From contig RPFO01000715.1 of the NCBI GenBank assembly GCA_009746045.1, positions 126,501-190,500 on the forward strand: a DNA stretch of 64,000 nt, given 5' to 3'. This DNA comes from Mesostigma viride. Taxonomy: Eukaryota > Streptophyta > Mesostigmatophyceae > Mesostigmatales > Mesostigmataceae. Positions within the stretch are counted from its first letter, which is position 1. Each line of letters opens with the position of its first letter. A model generated the notes under the pieces. That model ran no database searches and had not been told where the DNA came from. It saw only the letters and a list, made by a program, of their open reading frames with translations. Below, piece after piece: positions 39,382 to 51,122 of this stretch. The translations under genes and the position numbers were made by a program.

Positions 39382-41546
39382 CTCATCCGGGTCTGTTCCA
39401 ACACATGTACCAAGGGCCTGTGGTCAGTCATCAGGGTAATAGACTCGTTGCCCTGCCCATCCCTGGCGCTGCTGGCCACAGAAAACTGAGCCCCCTTCAG
39501 TAGGTGTTCCCACTTGTGACAGGCCACCACCAATCCCAGCAGCTCCTGCTCATGAACAGGGTAGTTACGTTCTGCAGACGTCATACTCCTGGACATGTAT
39601 TCCACTGGTTGGGGGCCCTTACCATGATCTTGCATTAGTACTGCACCAATAGCACCCTGTGAGGCATCAGACCTAACCTGGTATGGCAAGTCTGGGTTGG
39701 GGCCCACCAACAAGGGAGCAGTGGTAAGCTTCTGCTTCAACACATCAAAAGCTTGCTGGCATGCTGCAGTCCACTCAAAGGGAACATCCTTCTTGAGCAA
39801 GGCTAACAGGGGACCAGAGATGGCCGCCATGTCAGGGATGAACCGTCGGTACCAGCCCACCAGGCCCAGAAAGGATCTGACATCCTGAGCTGACTTCAAC
39901 ACAGGCCACTCCAAAACAGCAGAGACCTTGCTGGCCTCAGGAGTCATACCTGCAGCGCTCAGCTGGTAGCCCAGAAACTTCACCTCTTGGCCCCACTCCA
40001 CCTTGGACCTCTTCACCACCGACAGATGATACTGATGGATCACCTTAAGGACCTCCTCCACGTTCTCCAGATGCTCCCTGAAGGTACGAGAGTGTACCAG
40101 AATGTCGTCCAGGTAGACGACCACACAAGTCCTGAAGACCACCCTGGTAGTGTCACACAAGTGGGCAATGTCCTTGAACCTGGGGTTGCGAAGGTCAGGT
40201 GAGATCTGGGGCAGGGCATTTCCAGTCAGGTGGCCAAAGATGGCATTGACAAACATCTGCATGGTGGCAGGACTGTTAGAGGCACCCATGGGCATTACTG
40301 TCCACTGGAACTGTCCCCATGGAGTAGAAAAGGCCGTCTTGGGGATGTCCTCAGTAGCCACCCTGATCTGCCAGAAAGCATGCCTGAGGTCAAACTTGGT
40401 AAAGAAGGCAGCTCCTGCAGTCCTCTCCAGCAACTCATCAATTCTGGGCAGAGGGTACCTGGACTTGACAGTCACCTTGTTCAGTCCCCTCAGGTCAATG
40501 CACAACCTCCACCCCCCATCATGCTTGGGTACAAGCAAACACCCAGAACTGAAAGGACTGTTAGCTGGGAGGATCAGACCAGCCTCCAACAGGCCAATAA
40601 GTATGGTCTTCAGCTCTGCCATCTCTGCAGGGCCCATCCTGTACATAGGCACAAAAGGAGGACGAGCACCCTCTACCAACTTGATGACATGTGTGATGGG
40701 TCCCTCAGGAGGATACTGGGGCATCTTGTCCTCAAAGATGGCTCCATACCTGTCCAACAAGGCATCATGCTGCTGTTGTTGCTCAGTGGTGACAGTAGAA
40801 CTGACAGCATTGACAGAATGACCACTAGCAGACTCAGGTTCATTAGGCACCAAATGCAGGAAAAGGATGTGTTCCACTGGATAGGTGGCCAAATAAGACA
40901 GAGTATGCTTGGCAGACCACACATGCTTCAGTAGGGCAGCCCGTTTCTCCTCCAAAGTCGGCTCTTGGTCCACCCCTTTCGCACCTGCTTCCCCTCCCTT
41001 GCCATCATTGACAGCTGTCTGTGTGGAACAGCACTCAGTGGCTGTTCTTCTCCCCCCTGGCAACACACAGGTAGCATCCCACACTGTCCCATCCTTGAAC
41101 TGGACCACCCTGTCAGGCCAAGAAATAGCAGGATTGGTGTCAGACAACCATGGGATCCCCAAAATCACATCTGCTGCCGTGAGGGGAATGACATCTGCTG
41201 TCACTTCCAAAGTCTGGGATGAACAAACTTGGAAGATGAGCTGCACATAGCCAGGTGAGCAGCTTCTCCTGCCATCAGAATACTGCACCATGACAGGTGT
41301 GGGGTGGGCCAACACAGGCAACTTCAACTCCTGCACCAAGGATGCAGCAATATAATTACTGCCAGCACCAGAATCAATCATAAACAAGCAAGCTGGTTGA
41401 GCCAAAGGAACTGGCACGTTGAGGAGCCTAGCCTGAAACTTGAGTAAGTGACCTGGTACAGGAGGACCCACAGGAACAGCAGGGTCAGAAGCACCCACAG
41501 TGTTCACTGGCCTAACGTCAACAGCAGGCAGGTCAGACCTGGCCAT
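39382..41546 (-). CDS. Gypsy-2 pol: protease, RT, RNase H
   Basis: The frame from ATG 41546 contains protease (MIDSGAGSNYIA, then ADVILGIPWL) and RT with RGLNKVTVKSRYPLPRID. The catalytic motif VVYLDDILVHS lies near 40100. RNase H follows (VRSDASQGAIGAVL, then LMTDHRPLVHVLEQTRMS), ending at the pogo insertion. The start lies 27 bp after the gag stop in another frame, so re-initiation or a shift is needed. Apart from the insertion the frame is open. Confidence 0.92.
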
Positions 41547-41572
41547 GACAGAAGGATGACCTGGGGACCCAA

Positions 41573-43180
41573 CTAGTTTTTTGACTCAGGTGGGTCTGGG
41601 AGTGCTCCACTGCCTGATGGTAGAAGCTGCTCAGGTGGTGCTGGAGGCTCATCCTCGTCCCCCCCATCCTCCTCATCTGCCAGCAGCTGCATGAGAGCGT
41701 TCACCATCCTACGCTTATCCTGTCTGCTGAAGGGCCGAGCGCGGGACTGGAACCTCCCAGAGGGCTGGAAGTTGGGCTGGAACCCTGGCTGCATCCGGTG
41801 ATCGCCAGCAGGAACGCCAGGAGGTAGGCTGGGTGGCCTGGGAGATGGCAGGGCGCCAAAAGGTCCTCTCGTGGCAGGGGGAAACTGGTCCCGCCTAGGG
41901 CAGTCCCGTGCAAAGTGACCTGGCTGGTTGCAAATAAAACAGTTACCCTGGGTGGGATCCAAGGCATTGAGCTCCCCCAGGAGGTCATCCAGCTGGTTCA
42001 GGGGCTTCTTGATGGGTGGCACTGGCGTGGCCACAGGCTCCCACTTGACAGAAAAAGCAGGCACACGACAGAGGGTGAGCACATAAGACAACACCTTGTC
42101 CCATTGCCAGTCCACGTAGTCGAACTGGGAGAAGTGCTTGTCCACATCCAGTCGCACGTGTGGAGCCATGCCATGCAGTAGTCTGTGAAGCGCCTCTGCG
42201 TCAGAGCATTGGGGAATCTTGGCTCTAAGGTTGGTGAATTGCTCCACGAACTGTGGCAGCGTCAAACCAGCCTGCGTACAGTTAGCCAGTGCGCCCCGAT
42301 CCATGCGAAGCTGATCCTGGGGTAACAGAAACCGGCGAAAGCCCAATAGGAGAGAGGGGAGGTCGGTACACGCACGTCCAGCCACAGAACGCAAAAACTC
42401 ATCAAAACGGTCGCTAGCACTGTCGCTCATCCGCTGCCTAACCATTCTCTTCTGGATGTCCATCGTGAGACGTTCCTCTGCCTTGGGCCCGTAGTTGGCG
42501 AAGTGGATAGCGAAGACATCCTGAAACTTGGTGGAGAAATGGTCGAAGCTGCGATGGGTAAGGTTGGTCAGCGATAGCTTGTCTACCGACTCAACTTTGG
42601 GCCGGAAAGGAACAGTACGAGGATACAAAGACGTGAGCTCCATCACTGGGGCGTGTGGTGCATTCTGACTCTCCGGCAATGTCGCAGCCACCGAGAGCCG
42701 TGGAGGCTCATGCCCCTGTGCATCTGTCCCTTCATCAACAAAAGGAGCGTCAACCGCATATACCCTTCGTATACCCAGTGTTGGAGACGGTTGATCCACG
42801 AAAACAGACTCTCCATCGCCCGCCTGCCCTTGCGACTCAAGTTGCTGCACACGCGCAATAGTCCTACCCACACTCTTCTCCAGCGCTTCCGCCACACTTC
42901 TAGCTCTCGCAGCTTCCTCACGTTCATGTTGTAATCGAATTTTCTCCGCTGTCAGCTCGTCAGCCGCTAGCCGAGTGCCGTCTCGCCCCGGCACCGTGTT
43001 GTAGCCAAAACGAATAGCCGAACCGTATTCGGGTGCTGGCGAACGCGTGTCCTCCACGTTGGAGAACCGTGGTCCACCTCTACCAGTGCCACGCAAGGAG
43101 GGCTCGCCTGGTTGCACACCGAGGGGCAAGATGGAGAACTTTGGGCCGACCGACAGCGAATATCTGCGGGAAGCAGACAT
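41573..43180 (-). CDS. Gypsy-2 gag
   Basis: This intact 535-residue ORF starts at ATG 43180. A Ser/Arg-rich N-terminus is followed by a helical segment rich in Glu/Arg/Ala (about residues 78-115, probable coiled coil), then the capsid-like gag domain (about residues 205-390, with LTMDIQKRMVRQRMSDSASD and LPQFVEQFTNLR). A single CCHC knuckle (CFICNQPGHFARDC) lies near residue 425. The C-terminus is Pro/Asp/Glu-rich. It would form the particle that packages the element RNA. Confidence 0.9.
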   Translation of the reverse strand: MSASRRYSLSVGPKFSILPLGVQPGEPSLRGTGRGGPRFSNVEDTRSPAPEYGSAIRFGYNTVPGRDGTRLAADELTAEKIRLQHEREEAARARSVAEALEKSVGRTIARVQQLESQGQAGDGESVFVDQPSPTLGIRRVYAVDAPFVDEGTDAQGHEPPRLSVAATLPESQNAPHAPVMELTSLYPRTVPFRPKVESVDKLSLTNLTHRSFDHFSTKFQDVFAIHFANYGPKAEERLTMDIQKRMVRQRMSDSASDRFDEFLRSVAGRACTDLPSLLLGFRRFLLPQDQLRMDRGALANCTQAGLTLPQFVEQFTNLRAKIPQCSDAEALHRLLHGMAPHVRLDVDKHFSQFDYVDWQWDKVLSYVLTLCRVPAFSVKWEPVATPVPPIKKPLNQLDDLLGELNALDPTQGNCFICNQPGHFARDCPRRDQFPPATRGPFGALPSPRPPSLPPGVPAGDHRMQPGFQPNFQPSGRFQSRARPFSRQDKRRMVNALMQLLADEEDGGDEDEPPAPPEQLLPSGSGALPDPPESKN

Positions 43181-43504
43181 TAAGGTGGTATCTCCAAATA
43201 GTTGACGTCTGGGAGTAGATGATGAAACCCTTTCATCACCGGTCGTCCGTTGAGCTGCTAAAGATGTGGTTGCATCTTCAACTCTCTTACTTGATAACTG
43301 ACGGTGGTTGTGTCTCCGGGTTACTCATCACTCCATGGGTCGCGCATGCCGGACTGGGGAAACGTTAGAGACTTGTACGCTCAAAGCAGCTCTCAGAGCA
43401 AGACTGTCACATAAGGATGAGTCACACTCTAAAAACTGTCCGAACACACAGCATAACGTACCCTCTCTGGGTCAGGCAAGAATTCCATTGTTAACCGTGA
43501 ACTA

Positions 43505-46500
43505 CAGGGGTCACCCGCAGTATCGCAACAAGAATCGCAACTCAAAAAAAAAATTTTTATCATCCACTTCGATTAAGGGCAGGTATGGGCACACCATGGC
43601 ACCTTCACTTTTCAAAAGTGATGTTTGGATGAAAAATGGGAGCGTGCTCGAGTATCGCAACACCTAGTTCCGCAACTGAAAACCCACCAATTCTAGAGTT
43701 CCGCAATGCAACAGAATCGCAACAAACCTGGCAAGTATACCAAAAGTACGCCGTACACGTGCGCCGGAAGGAATGAATTGTCGCCAATCGGCGTGCAGGA
43801 TCCGATATGTACTTGCAATAGTTACCGCCGTTGACGATTGATTGGCCGCGCGGTGTTCAGTTCAGTTCAGTGGGATTCATCGCGCGGAAGTCAGTGCAAT
43901 AATGAACAAAAACATAAGTGTGCCGCCTATTCATTGAATAATCAACGACCTATAATTAGTCTACAACCACTAACCTTTCGTTATCAAACAGTTCCCTAAT
44001 CATCACGCGCGTCATCGTCTCGTCATTGCGCGTCATTACCCCGTCATTGTCCCGCCGACATTACACAGCTATGGTCTTGAGGTATAGTCGGCGCCGTGGC
44101 ATGTTAAACAAACTGCGTTGTTTCATTCACAGTGTGGTTTCATTATGTCGCTCTTTCGAACGGGGATGCATTAGGCAACAATACTGGACAGATTCTGAAA
44201 GAGGGTGTGTTTGTGAAGTGGGGATGGCAGCGGCCCAGCATTTGCTGGCCGTGCGGGTGCAACTTTGAGGCGACTACATATATCGCCCTGAACCGTCTTT
44301 GTTAAAGCGGTGAGACAGTCCAGTGTTACAGTTCGGCCGCAGGCCGGGCAAGGGAAATGCTGTGTTCACCCTGATGCTGCGGGCCGAGGATGGGTGGCTG
44401 CATGGAAACGTGAATGCTTGCATCGAATGGATGGCGGTGTCTGCATGCATGGATTGCACGTGGATGTTCGCAGGATGGGTGGTAATTGCATGGATGCTCG
44501 CAGGATGGGTGCTAACTACACGAATCGATATTGCATTAATGCTTGCAGGGATGGATGGTGTTTGCATGCGTGGATACGTGAATGCTTGCAGGGATGGATG
44601 GTGTTTGCATGCATGGATACGTGAATGCTTGCAGGGATGGGTGGTGTTTGCATGCATGGATACGTAAATGCTTGCAGGGATGGATGGTGTTTGCATGCAT
44701 GAATGTGTGAATGCTTGCATGGGTGGATGGTGTTTGCATGCATGGATGGGTGGTGTTTGCATGCATGGATACCTGAAAGCTTGGGGTGGATGGTGTTTGC
44801 ATGCATGGATACGTGAATGCTTGCATGGGTGGATGGTGTTTGCATGCATGGATGCGTGAATGCTTGCACGGATGGGTGGTGTTTGCATGCATGGATACGT
44901 GAATGCTTGCCTGGGTGGATGGTGTTTGCATGCATGGATACGTGAATGCTTGCACGGATGGGTGGTGTTTGCATGCATGGATACGTGAATGCTAGCATGG
45001 ATGGATGGTGTTTGCATGCATGAATGTGTGAATGCTTGGGGTGGATGGTGTTTGCATGCATGGATACGTGAATGCTTGCGTGGATGGATGGTGTTTGCAT
45101 GCATGGATGCGTGAATGCTTGCAGGGATGGAAGTGATTGCATGCATGGATACGCGAATGCATGCATGAATGTGACCGAGGACAGTGTAAGCACCTTTTAG
45201 GGATTAATATAGTGGTGAATATGGGCAGGCCCCCTGACCCATGTGAGTTATACATGTATTCAAGGAGACAACGATTCCAGTCCATGGCAGGATATATAAA
45301 GGATACCAACCCCAAGTCGGTGGGGGTATGCATGTGACCCAATTCAGTACAAGTGTAATAACAGTGATTCGGGCCGTGGTGTCAGCAACCCTGTCACTCA
45401 AGGTTACATTATAGATACTCATTCCATCTCCACCTCCACATCATTGAGGATGTAATATACGCGACAACTATTAATGTTCGCATGGCGGTCACGCGACGCC
45501 TGATCAACGCGTAGCGTCTGCGTGTCGTAATTTAATTTTTGAATATTAATGCACAGTCACCATTTTACCGCGTGCTGGCCTGCACTTAGCCCTTGGATGA
45601 CCAGTGTGTAACTCTACCCCTAGTTATGGCTGGTTGCACCTTGCATGATAATGTCCAGAAACCAGCCTGATAACAATCTAGTGTCCATACTGGGACCAAA
45701 GCACACGCATATAGGGAGTTACTTCGGGGTCATGTCATTAGTCATGTTGCAATGTCCTATATGTCCTATGGGTGCTAAATACAGCACTAATCTCAGGGGG
45801 TGCACGGGTGCGATAAAAAAGACACTTACAATGCAATGTTAAGTGATAATGCAATATTGGACGTCTTCACAAACCAAGGCCCAAATGCACACGTAGCAAG
45901 GGGGTGCAAGGGGCGGTGTTACCCATGCATCCAGAACATGAGAAATGACCTCCATTTGCATGCCTAGGATGAAAATATACAAACACTGCATCGAACTTCT
46001 TTTCTACGTCAGCAAGGCACTGGGGCCTCCATAGATGTTGCACGGACTGCACAACTGCACAGGCGTCCTTTACTAGCAAAGCCAAAAGGCTGACAAAAAA
46101 CTGGCCATGATACCATCTTTCCTGAAGAATTTAGGCAATAGAAACCATCGTGCTACCATCTACAACTCCTTTAGATGTTTAATCAATCGTCATTCTAGAA
46201 AATTAGGTACAGACGCAGCTAATCATGAACAAAACTGATGAAAATCTTACGACGACGGTTGTACAAAACCACAACCACAAACTAGTACACAGGAGTAGTA
46301 AGTTAGCGAACTTAACACCACAAACCTTCAACAACGTGTCCGAGATTACTTACCGAATGATATAACGACTTTACCTTGTTGACGGTATCCGCAGGTACAC
46401 TAAACTGCGCCATGCCGAAACCGCAAAAAGAAGGCTAGCGGAAAGCTAGCAATCTCATGACAGAAAGGCAATCTCATCACGGCGTCGAGACTTTCCTGGC

Positions 46501-46928
46501 CCTGAACGATGATGAAATACGCGAAATACATCATACGAAAACTACTGGTTGCGAAAATTTCAATGATACAGAAGCTAATAACAAGTGCTGCCTTTCATCG
46601 TCACCCCCGTGATGATTAACGCGTGTAGACGCAGTAAAAAGTAAAAACCAGCCCGAGATAATGTGCGCATCATTAGATGTTGCGCGACTGCGGCTATAGC
46701 ATTTTTCTGACGCCGCTCATTTCAGTTCGGTTGATTCTTCGCGCCGGTCAGCCAAGGAGTGACATACTTCACGTCGGGGTGTATCTTTAGTTGCGATACC
46801 ACGCGTTTGCCGTTTCGCAACTTTTCGTCCAAATCGGTCCTCGCAAGAATCGCAACAAAAGTGTTTTTTGGTCCTCCTGGAAAGTTGCGTAGTTGCGATT
46901 CTTGTTGCGATACTGCGGGTGACCCCTG
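43505..46928. mobile_element. Pogo B: TA-flanked element with 38-bp TIRs
   Basis: The termini begin CAGGGGTCACCCGCAGTA and are identical for about 38 bp at both ends. TA flanks both sides (43503-43504 and 46929-46930). It sits in the Gypsy-2 leader between the 5' LTR and gag. It shares only CAGGGG with the Pogo A ends. No transposase ORF is recognisable and a 43-bp minisatellite occupies the middle, so it is non-autonomous. Stretches 43550-44400 and 45200-46880 show no supported gene. Confidence 0.85.
44450..45170 (+). repeat. 43-bp minisatellite in Pogo B
   Basis: About 15 tandem units follow the pattern GGATGGTGTTTGCATGCATG plus GATACGTGAATGCTTGCA, with shortened variants. Successive GCTTGCA positions at 44541, 44584, 44627 and 44670 give a 43-bp period. 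Because 43 is not a multiple of three, all frames stay open and yield His/Met/Cys-rich pseudo-ORFs that are not genes. Confidence 0.85.
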
Positions 46929-46962
46929 TAATACTATCACGACAACCAACACCGAGGTAGAA

Positions 46963-46976
46963 ACCTCCGATACCAA
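46963..46976 (-). other. Gypsy-2 primer-binding site
   Basis: On the minus strand, directly after the 5' LTR, the sequence reads TTGGTATCGGAGG. It is close to TGGTATCAGAGC, the site complementary to initiator tRNA-Met used by many plant and other LTR elements. Confidence 0.65.
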
Positions 46977-47683
46977 TGTAACGACTAAAAATGTTGTGTT
47001 TGCAACAGCCTCAGTTTCAACATTGATGTGAAAAGATCTTTATACCTGGGTTGGAGTCGCGACAGATAACTTCACGTCCAGAGAAGCAATGAAGATGGAT
47101 CTTCAACAGTTAAGGGAATGAGTCCCCACCCTTGTTAGACACAACAGACAATGTTATATCCAAGTAGACTATCTGTTGAAGTTATAGTTGACTTTTAGCG
47201 AGGGTTGTTTGATTGATGAAACAAGGAAACCCTTGAATTACACCATAGCTTTAGCTTTCTTACACGCACACATGCTCAGCCGCCACAAACAGGATAAAAG
47301 TCATCGTGCATGCAGAGTCGGCTCAGTCCTAACCCGGAAGGACCAATCAAAAGTGAGAATCACTCAAGATAAGATCTTAGCTCCCGAATCCTCAACACAA
47401 CACAAAGCCAGCACATACGGAATCTCCATGACCTGGAACCAGATCCACCAGATACAACGGTATTAAAGAGAATCTATGACTGACTGAACAAAACCATGCA
47501 AAGTACCCTACGTGGATCAGGCCACGACCAATGAGGGTAGAACAATAAATTCTGCAGATCTCAGCAGGCCCAATATCCATCAGACGTCGAAGCCTCGATC
47601 CTAACTTCCCAAATAATTGTCCTAAAGAACTCATAATAAGATCAACAGTAGGAAAACTTTGGATGTAACATTTGGTTGTTACA
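46977..47683 (-). repeat. Gypsy-2 5' LTR
   Basis: A 707-bp uninterrupted LTR starting TGTAACG and ending GTTACA. It serves as the reference showing where the hAT element entered the other LTR. Confidence 0.92.
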
Positions 47684-48529
47684 CCTGGTTGGCCAAGCCG
47701 CTGGGCCGGGGCCGGCCAGACCAAGGGCGGTGTCGACCTGGCTGGTGCGAGCAAGATATTGTCCTACATTAATGCTATCCTACGCTGCCTAATCTCGACC
47801 GAAATGCGAGGCATACCCTGATACAAAGACTCTAATGACCGGCTATGCTTGGAAAAACCTACATTCAGGACCTGTCGGAGCATCCTGTAAACCGTGCCGT
47901 CGAGTTTAGCCGCCAGTGTGTCCGTGAGTGTCCATGCATATGCCTCGCCGCCATGCGTAAGCACCGCGTGAGGACCAGGACCTTGAAGAGCAGATGCGCT
48001 TACGGTGCTCCGGCGCCCAGGCCCTTCGAGCAAGTAGGTGTTGAGCGAATTAACGGAGCCTGGCCCAGGCCAGGCCAATGCGGATGTTCACATCATCGGC
48101 GGTGTCGGGGAGCTGCTCCGTAACAGTTTGAAGCGATCACGGTACGGGACCTCCGTCCCGTCGAGCAGGCGCGGCAGAGGCGGGCGACTGGAGGCCCCAA
48201 TCACCATCGCCTCAGTTTTGACACTAATCTCCAACCCCACCGCCCTCGCCTCCAAGCCCAGACAGTCCAGCCAGGTCTGAATGTGCTCGGGGCGCGCGAT
48301 GAGCTTGGTGTCATCTGCATAAATCAGGTCCGGGCCAGGCGGTAGCCAGTGCCGCCCCTGGCGTGCTCGCGCTCGTTAAGAATGTCCAAGCCGGGCTCAA
48401 ACCAGTAAAGCGTGCACGTGCCCGGCGCATGACGTGATCCACGATGTAATAATGAACAGATATGGGGGCAGGACACAACCTTGCCACACCACGTGGTGAA
48501 GGGGGAACAGAACACGTAGCTCAGGATCT
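47684..48529 (-). pseudogene. LINE ORF2 reverse transcriptase fragment
   Basis: Minus-strand codons give WQGCVLPPYLFI (RT motif before the catalytic box). DLIYADDTKLIA follows with the catalytic YADD near 48320, then LDCLGLEARAVGLEISVKTEAMVI and a C-terminal AWTLTDTLAAKLDGTVYRMLRQVL. These are standard L1-type LINE RT and post-RT blocks. At least two frameshifts are present. It is cut on the left by Gypsy-2 (continuing at 24379) and on the right by the CACTA-like element starting at 48530. Confidence 0.8.
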
Positions 48530-48541
48530 CACTAGGAACTC

Positions 48542-48850
48542 AATTTCTGAGAAAATTCTCAAAAACCCTCAATTTTCTCACCCCTTTGAGAAAAAAGGTG
48601 AGAAAAGTGAGAAAAATCTCAATTTTTTTCCGCAAACGCTAGGCAACAAAATCTCACCAGGGTGAGATTTTGGTGAGAAAAAGGGGGTTTGGGTGAGATT
48701 TGGGTGAGAAAAAACCCTAAAGTGAGAAAAAAGGTGAGAATGGGTGAGAAAAAGTGAGAAAAAGTGAGAAAAAGTGAGAAAAAGTGAAAAAATTGAGAAG
48801 TTTCTCACCAACACGAGAAAAATCACTAACACGAGAAAAATCACAAGTCA
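48542..48850 (+). repeat. Left subterminal TGAGAAA array
   Basis: More than twenty GTGAGAAA-type octamers, including the palindromic pair CTCACCAGGGTGAG at about 48653-48666. The complementary array lies at 63640-63960 and contains the similar CTCACCCGGGTGAG at about 63815-63828. Confidence 0.8.
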
Positions 48851-48944
48851 ACGTGGTGAGAAATTTCTCACCAAGAGTGTAACACGAGAAAAATCATGAG
48901 CTTTATTTCATTAAGTCATTGATGTGAAAATAAACTCAGCACCA

Positions 48945-51122
48945 CTAATTAATTAATTACATGATAAATTAAACTCGTGCTCCCGTTGGGTCACGGAGCA
49001 CCGAAGTGCTTACTCTTCAACCATCTGGACTGGAACCACCGAAACGGACTGAGTTTGGGTATCTTTGTGCGCCTGAGAGTAACTAGCCAAATAACATTTT
49101 CTGGCCCACCCTTGGAACCAAGCATGCTTTTATATCAAATAATGTTTGGGAAATTTGGTTGGTCACATATCTATGCCCCATGCATGCTATAAATAGCACC
49201 CCCCCAGGGGGTACGGTGCACATGGGGTTGGAGACATATATAATGCATTATAGACCATTTACACAAATCAGGTGGCCCTGGCCTTTTAAAGGCAGTTTAT
49301 TAGAATCACAGGCATGCCATCAATGCATTCACAGCATGAAATGTCACAGAACTGCACATGCTATCTAGCAAACAGCCCAAAATAGCTCAGACCGTTATAA
49401 CGGTGCAAGCTATTTTGGGACGGTTGCTAGAACTGCCGTATAGGTTTCCTATCCCAAAGTGGCACAAAACAACAACTAGATGGCCACAAAAGCAATGCCA
49501 ACACCATGTCCAGCATATAAGACACAAGCTCATGCTATACAATAGGTGTAAGGCTCATATCAAGGCCTAAAGCGCGCGTACAAAGGGTGGCAAGGAGCTA
49601 CATCACTAACACACCCAATGAACGACAAAACACCTCTATGTTCTTGGAAACAATGAATAAAACAATAGGAATAAGTTGGTATAATGCTCCCATGCAAACA
49701 GGTTATGGGTATCTCCACGATTTTCACATGCAATGGATGCAAAACAAGAAGGTGGGCGTTGGCCAGCAAAACAAGAAGCCACGCCTAACACTGGTCAGAA
49801 AAGAACTTGTCTCGGGGTGCTTGACCAAGGAAAAGCATTGGGTAATCAACGTTACCATATTAGTGACCGATAACAATCGTTACCTCGCTATTTCCGTTGC
49901 AGCATCAGCTAACGGTGACCAAACATGGTCCAAAATCTGCTTGACCTGATGGTATTCCCCAACCATGACAAGCCGATGCGTAGAGGCAGCAAAACAACAA
50001 AAAGACAATCACAACCCCTCGGTAATAACTCTGATATTAGCTTTAAACGATAATACAACTATATACGGCTAATAGAACACGCTTGGAGGCTAGAACGTAC
50101 CAGGTCGGTACAGCAGATTACCTTTCTTGCGCGAGCCAGCACGCCAGAGTAATGGACGTAGCCTCGAGCCTTTACTGGCTGCCAATGCTAATCAATCTTG
50201 TTGGGAACAACGTACTAAATTGATCGATGCGCAGATGTCTGGGAAAATTCGGCCTAGCAACATGCAGCACTCGCACCATCACTGCCTGGCCGCTAACGTC
50301 ATTTGCTGCGCCGACCAGCACCCCGAGACCCATCTACGTACCTCCGAACCTTCCATGGCTAGGGATATTCAATTTTTAGGATCTAAGAATCATGCCTACA
50401 AAATTTGAGTCCAATACGTCAAGCCATTCTCTCGTACCAGTCAGTTCTTTGCACCGCCATAGCCGTGCGCGTCAATATTTTTCCTGCACGTCGGTCCCGT
50501 TGGACCATGGTACCCCCCTAACTTTGCTCAAGCATATCTCCCTGGCCAGGTGTCCAAAGTACGGTCTGAAGTGCTCTACGGAAAGCTGACGTCTAGATCT
50601 TTCGATCCCCCCAGGTTTGACCGTTAAATTATTATTGGCGCGGCGCCTGGTAGGCGCACAAACTCAGTCCGTTAGAGTGGTAGGACTTCAACTGGTACCA
50701 CGAAAACGGCGCGAGAACGGTTTAAGAGTTAATCCCTGTGTGTGCACAACAGGAAGGGCACAGACCCCCTTTCTCCTTCATGCCAAAGGCATGTCGCAGC
50801 TGCTATTGGACCCGATAAACGATCCGGCAATCTGTGGGTGCAATAAGACCCATGTGAGCATATCATAACGGGTGCATGGGCAAGTAATCTGAGCATAGCC
50901 ATGACGTAGCAAGGACTAAGCTAAGGCTATGGCTGGTTGTGTACCGTGTGTTAGCGGTGCACGTGACTAGGTATAGTGGCTCAGCTAGGCAAACATTCTA
51001 GGCATGGCTGCCATGGCGGCAGAGACTACCAATGATTACAAGCTAGGGCTATTCTAGCCCGCAGGGGGCGTCCACATCTTGTGGTTGATCATCAGGTCCC
51101 CGCCCCTCCAGTACACCTTGGG
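48945..51122 (-). mobile_element. 5'-truncated ORF1-only LINE, copy 3, split by a small TIR element
   Basis: Minus-strand sequence matches the end of copy 1. It carries the TTAA tail and CTCCCGTTGGG hairpin at 48945-49000, the 3' UTR at 50732-51050, and the ORF1 C-terminus (KVYWRGGDLMINHKMWTPP) at 51055-51120. It is truncated at 51122. The match is interrupted between 49012 and 50729 by another insertion. Confidence 0.75.
49013..50728. mobile_element. 1.7-kb element with short TIRs and TTA duplication
   Basis: The ends are CTCTTCAACC and GGTTTAAGAG (one mismatch when inverted), with TTA on both sides (49010-49012 and 50729-50731). Comparison with LINE copies 1 and 2 shows the interruption clearly, although the uninterrupted copies have one more T. 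A TTA target and short TIRs could fit PIF/Harbinger. Two weak ORFs (49587-49949 and 50127-50408) have no recognisable domains. Confidence 0.55.

Larger units (their letters stand above)
24380..47683 (-). mobile_element. Gypsy-2, chromovirus-type element carrying four younger insertions
   Basis: LTRs starting TGTAACG and ending GTTACA lie at 24380-26840 and 46977-47683, with CCTGG on both sides. Minus-strand order is: primer site, gag (43180-41573), protease-RT-RNase H (41546 onward), integrase (to 32159), chromodomain (28760-28524), an extra ORF (28485-27223), a purine-rich tract and the 3' LTR. Subtracting the insertions at 24715-26464, 28761-32158, 34113-39379 and 43505-46928 leaves about 9.45 kb, similar to Gypsy-1. 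By eye the LTRs differ only by a 4-bp indel once the hAT element is removed, so the element and everything inside it are young. Confidence 0.92.

Noticed and set aside
44450-45170. A CRISPR-like array.
   Set aside because: Units are tandem, with no unique spacers, in eukaryotic transposon DNA.
44274-45193. Long His/Met/Cys-rich ORFs in the Pogo B minisatellite.
   Set aside because: The 43-bp period keeps all frames open, and the same peptide pattern appears in several frames. These are repeat artefacts.
50127-50589. A possible ribosomal RNA or conserved gene fragment in the 1.7-kb TTA element.
   Set aside because: I could not match any rRNA helix or protein motif. The ORFs are short and without domains.
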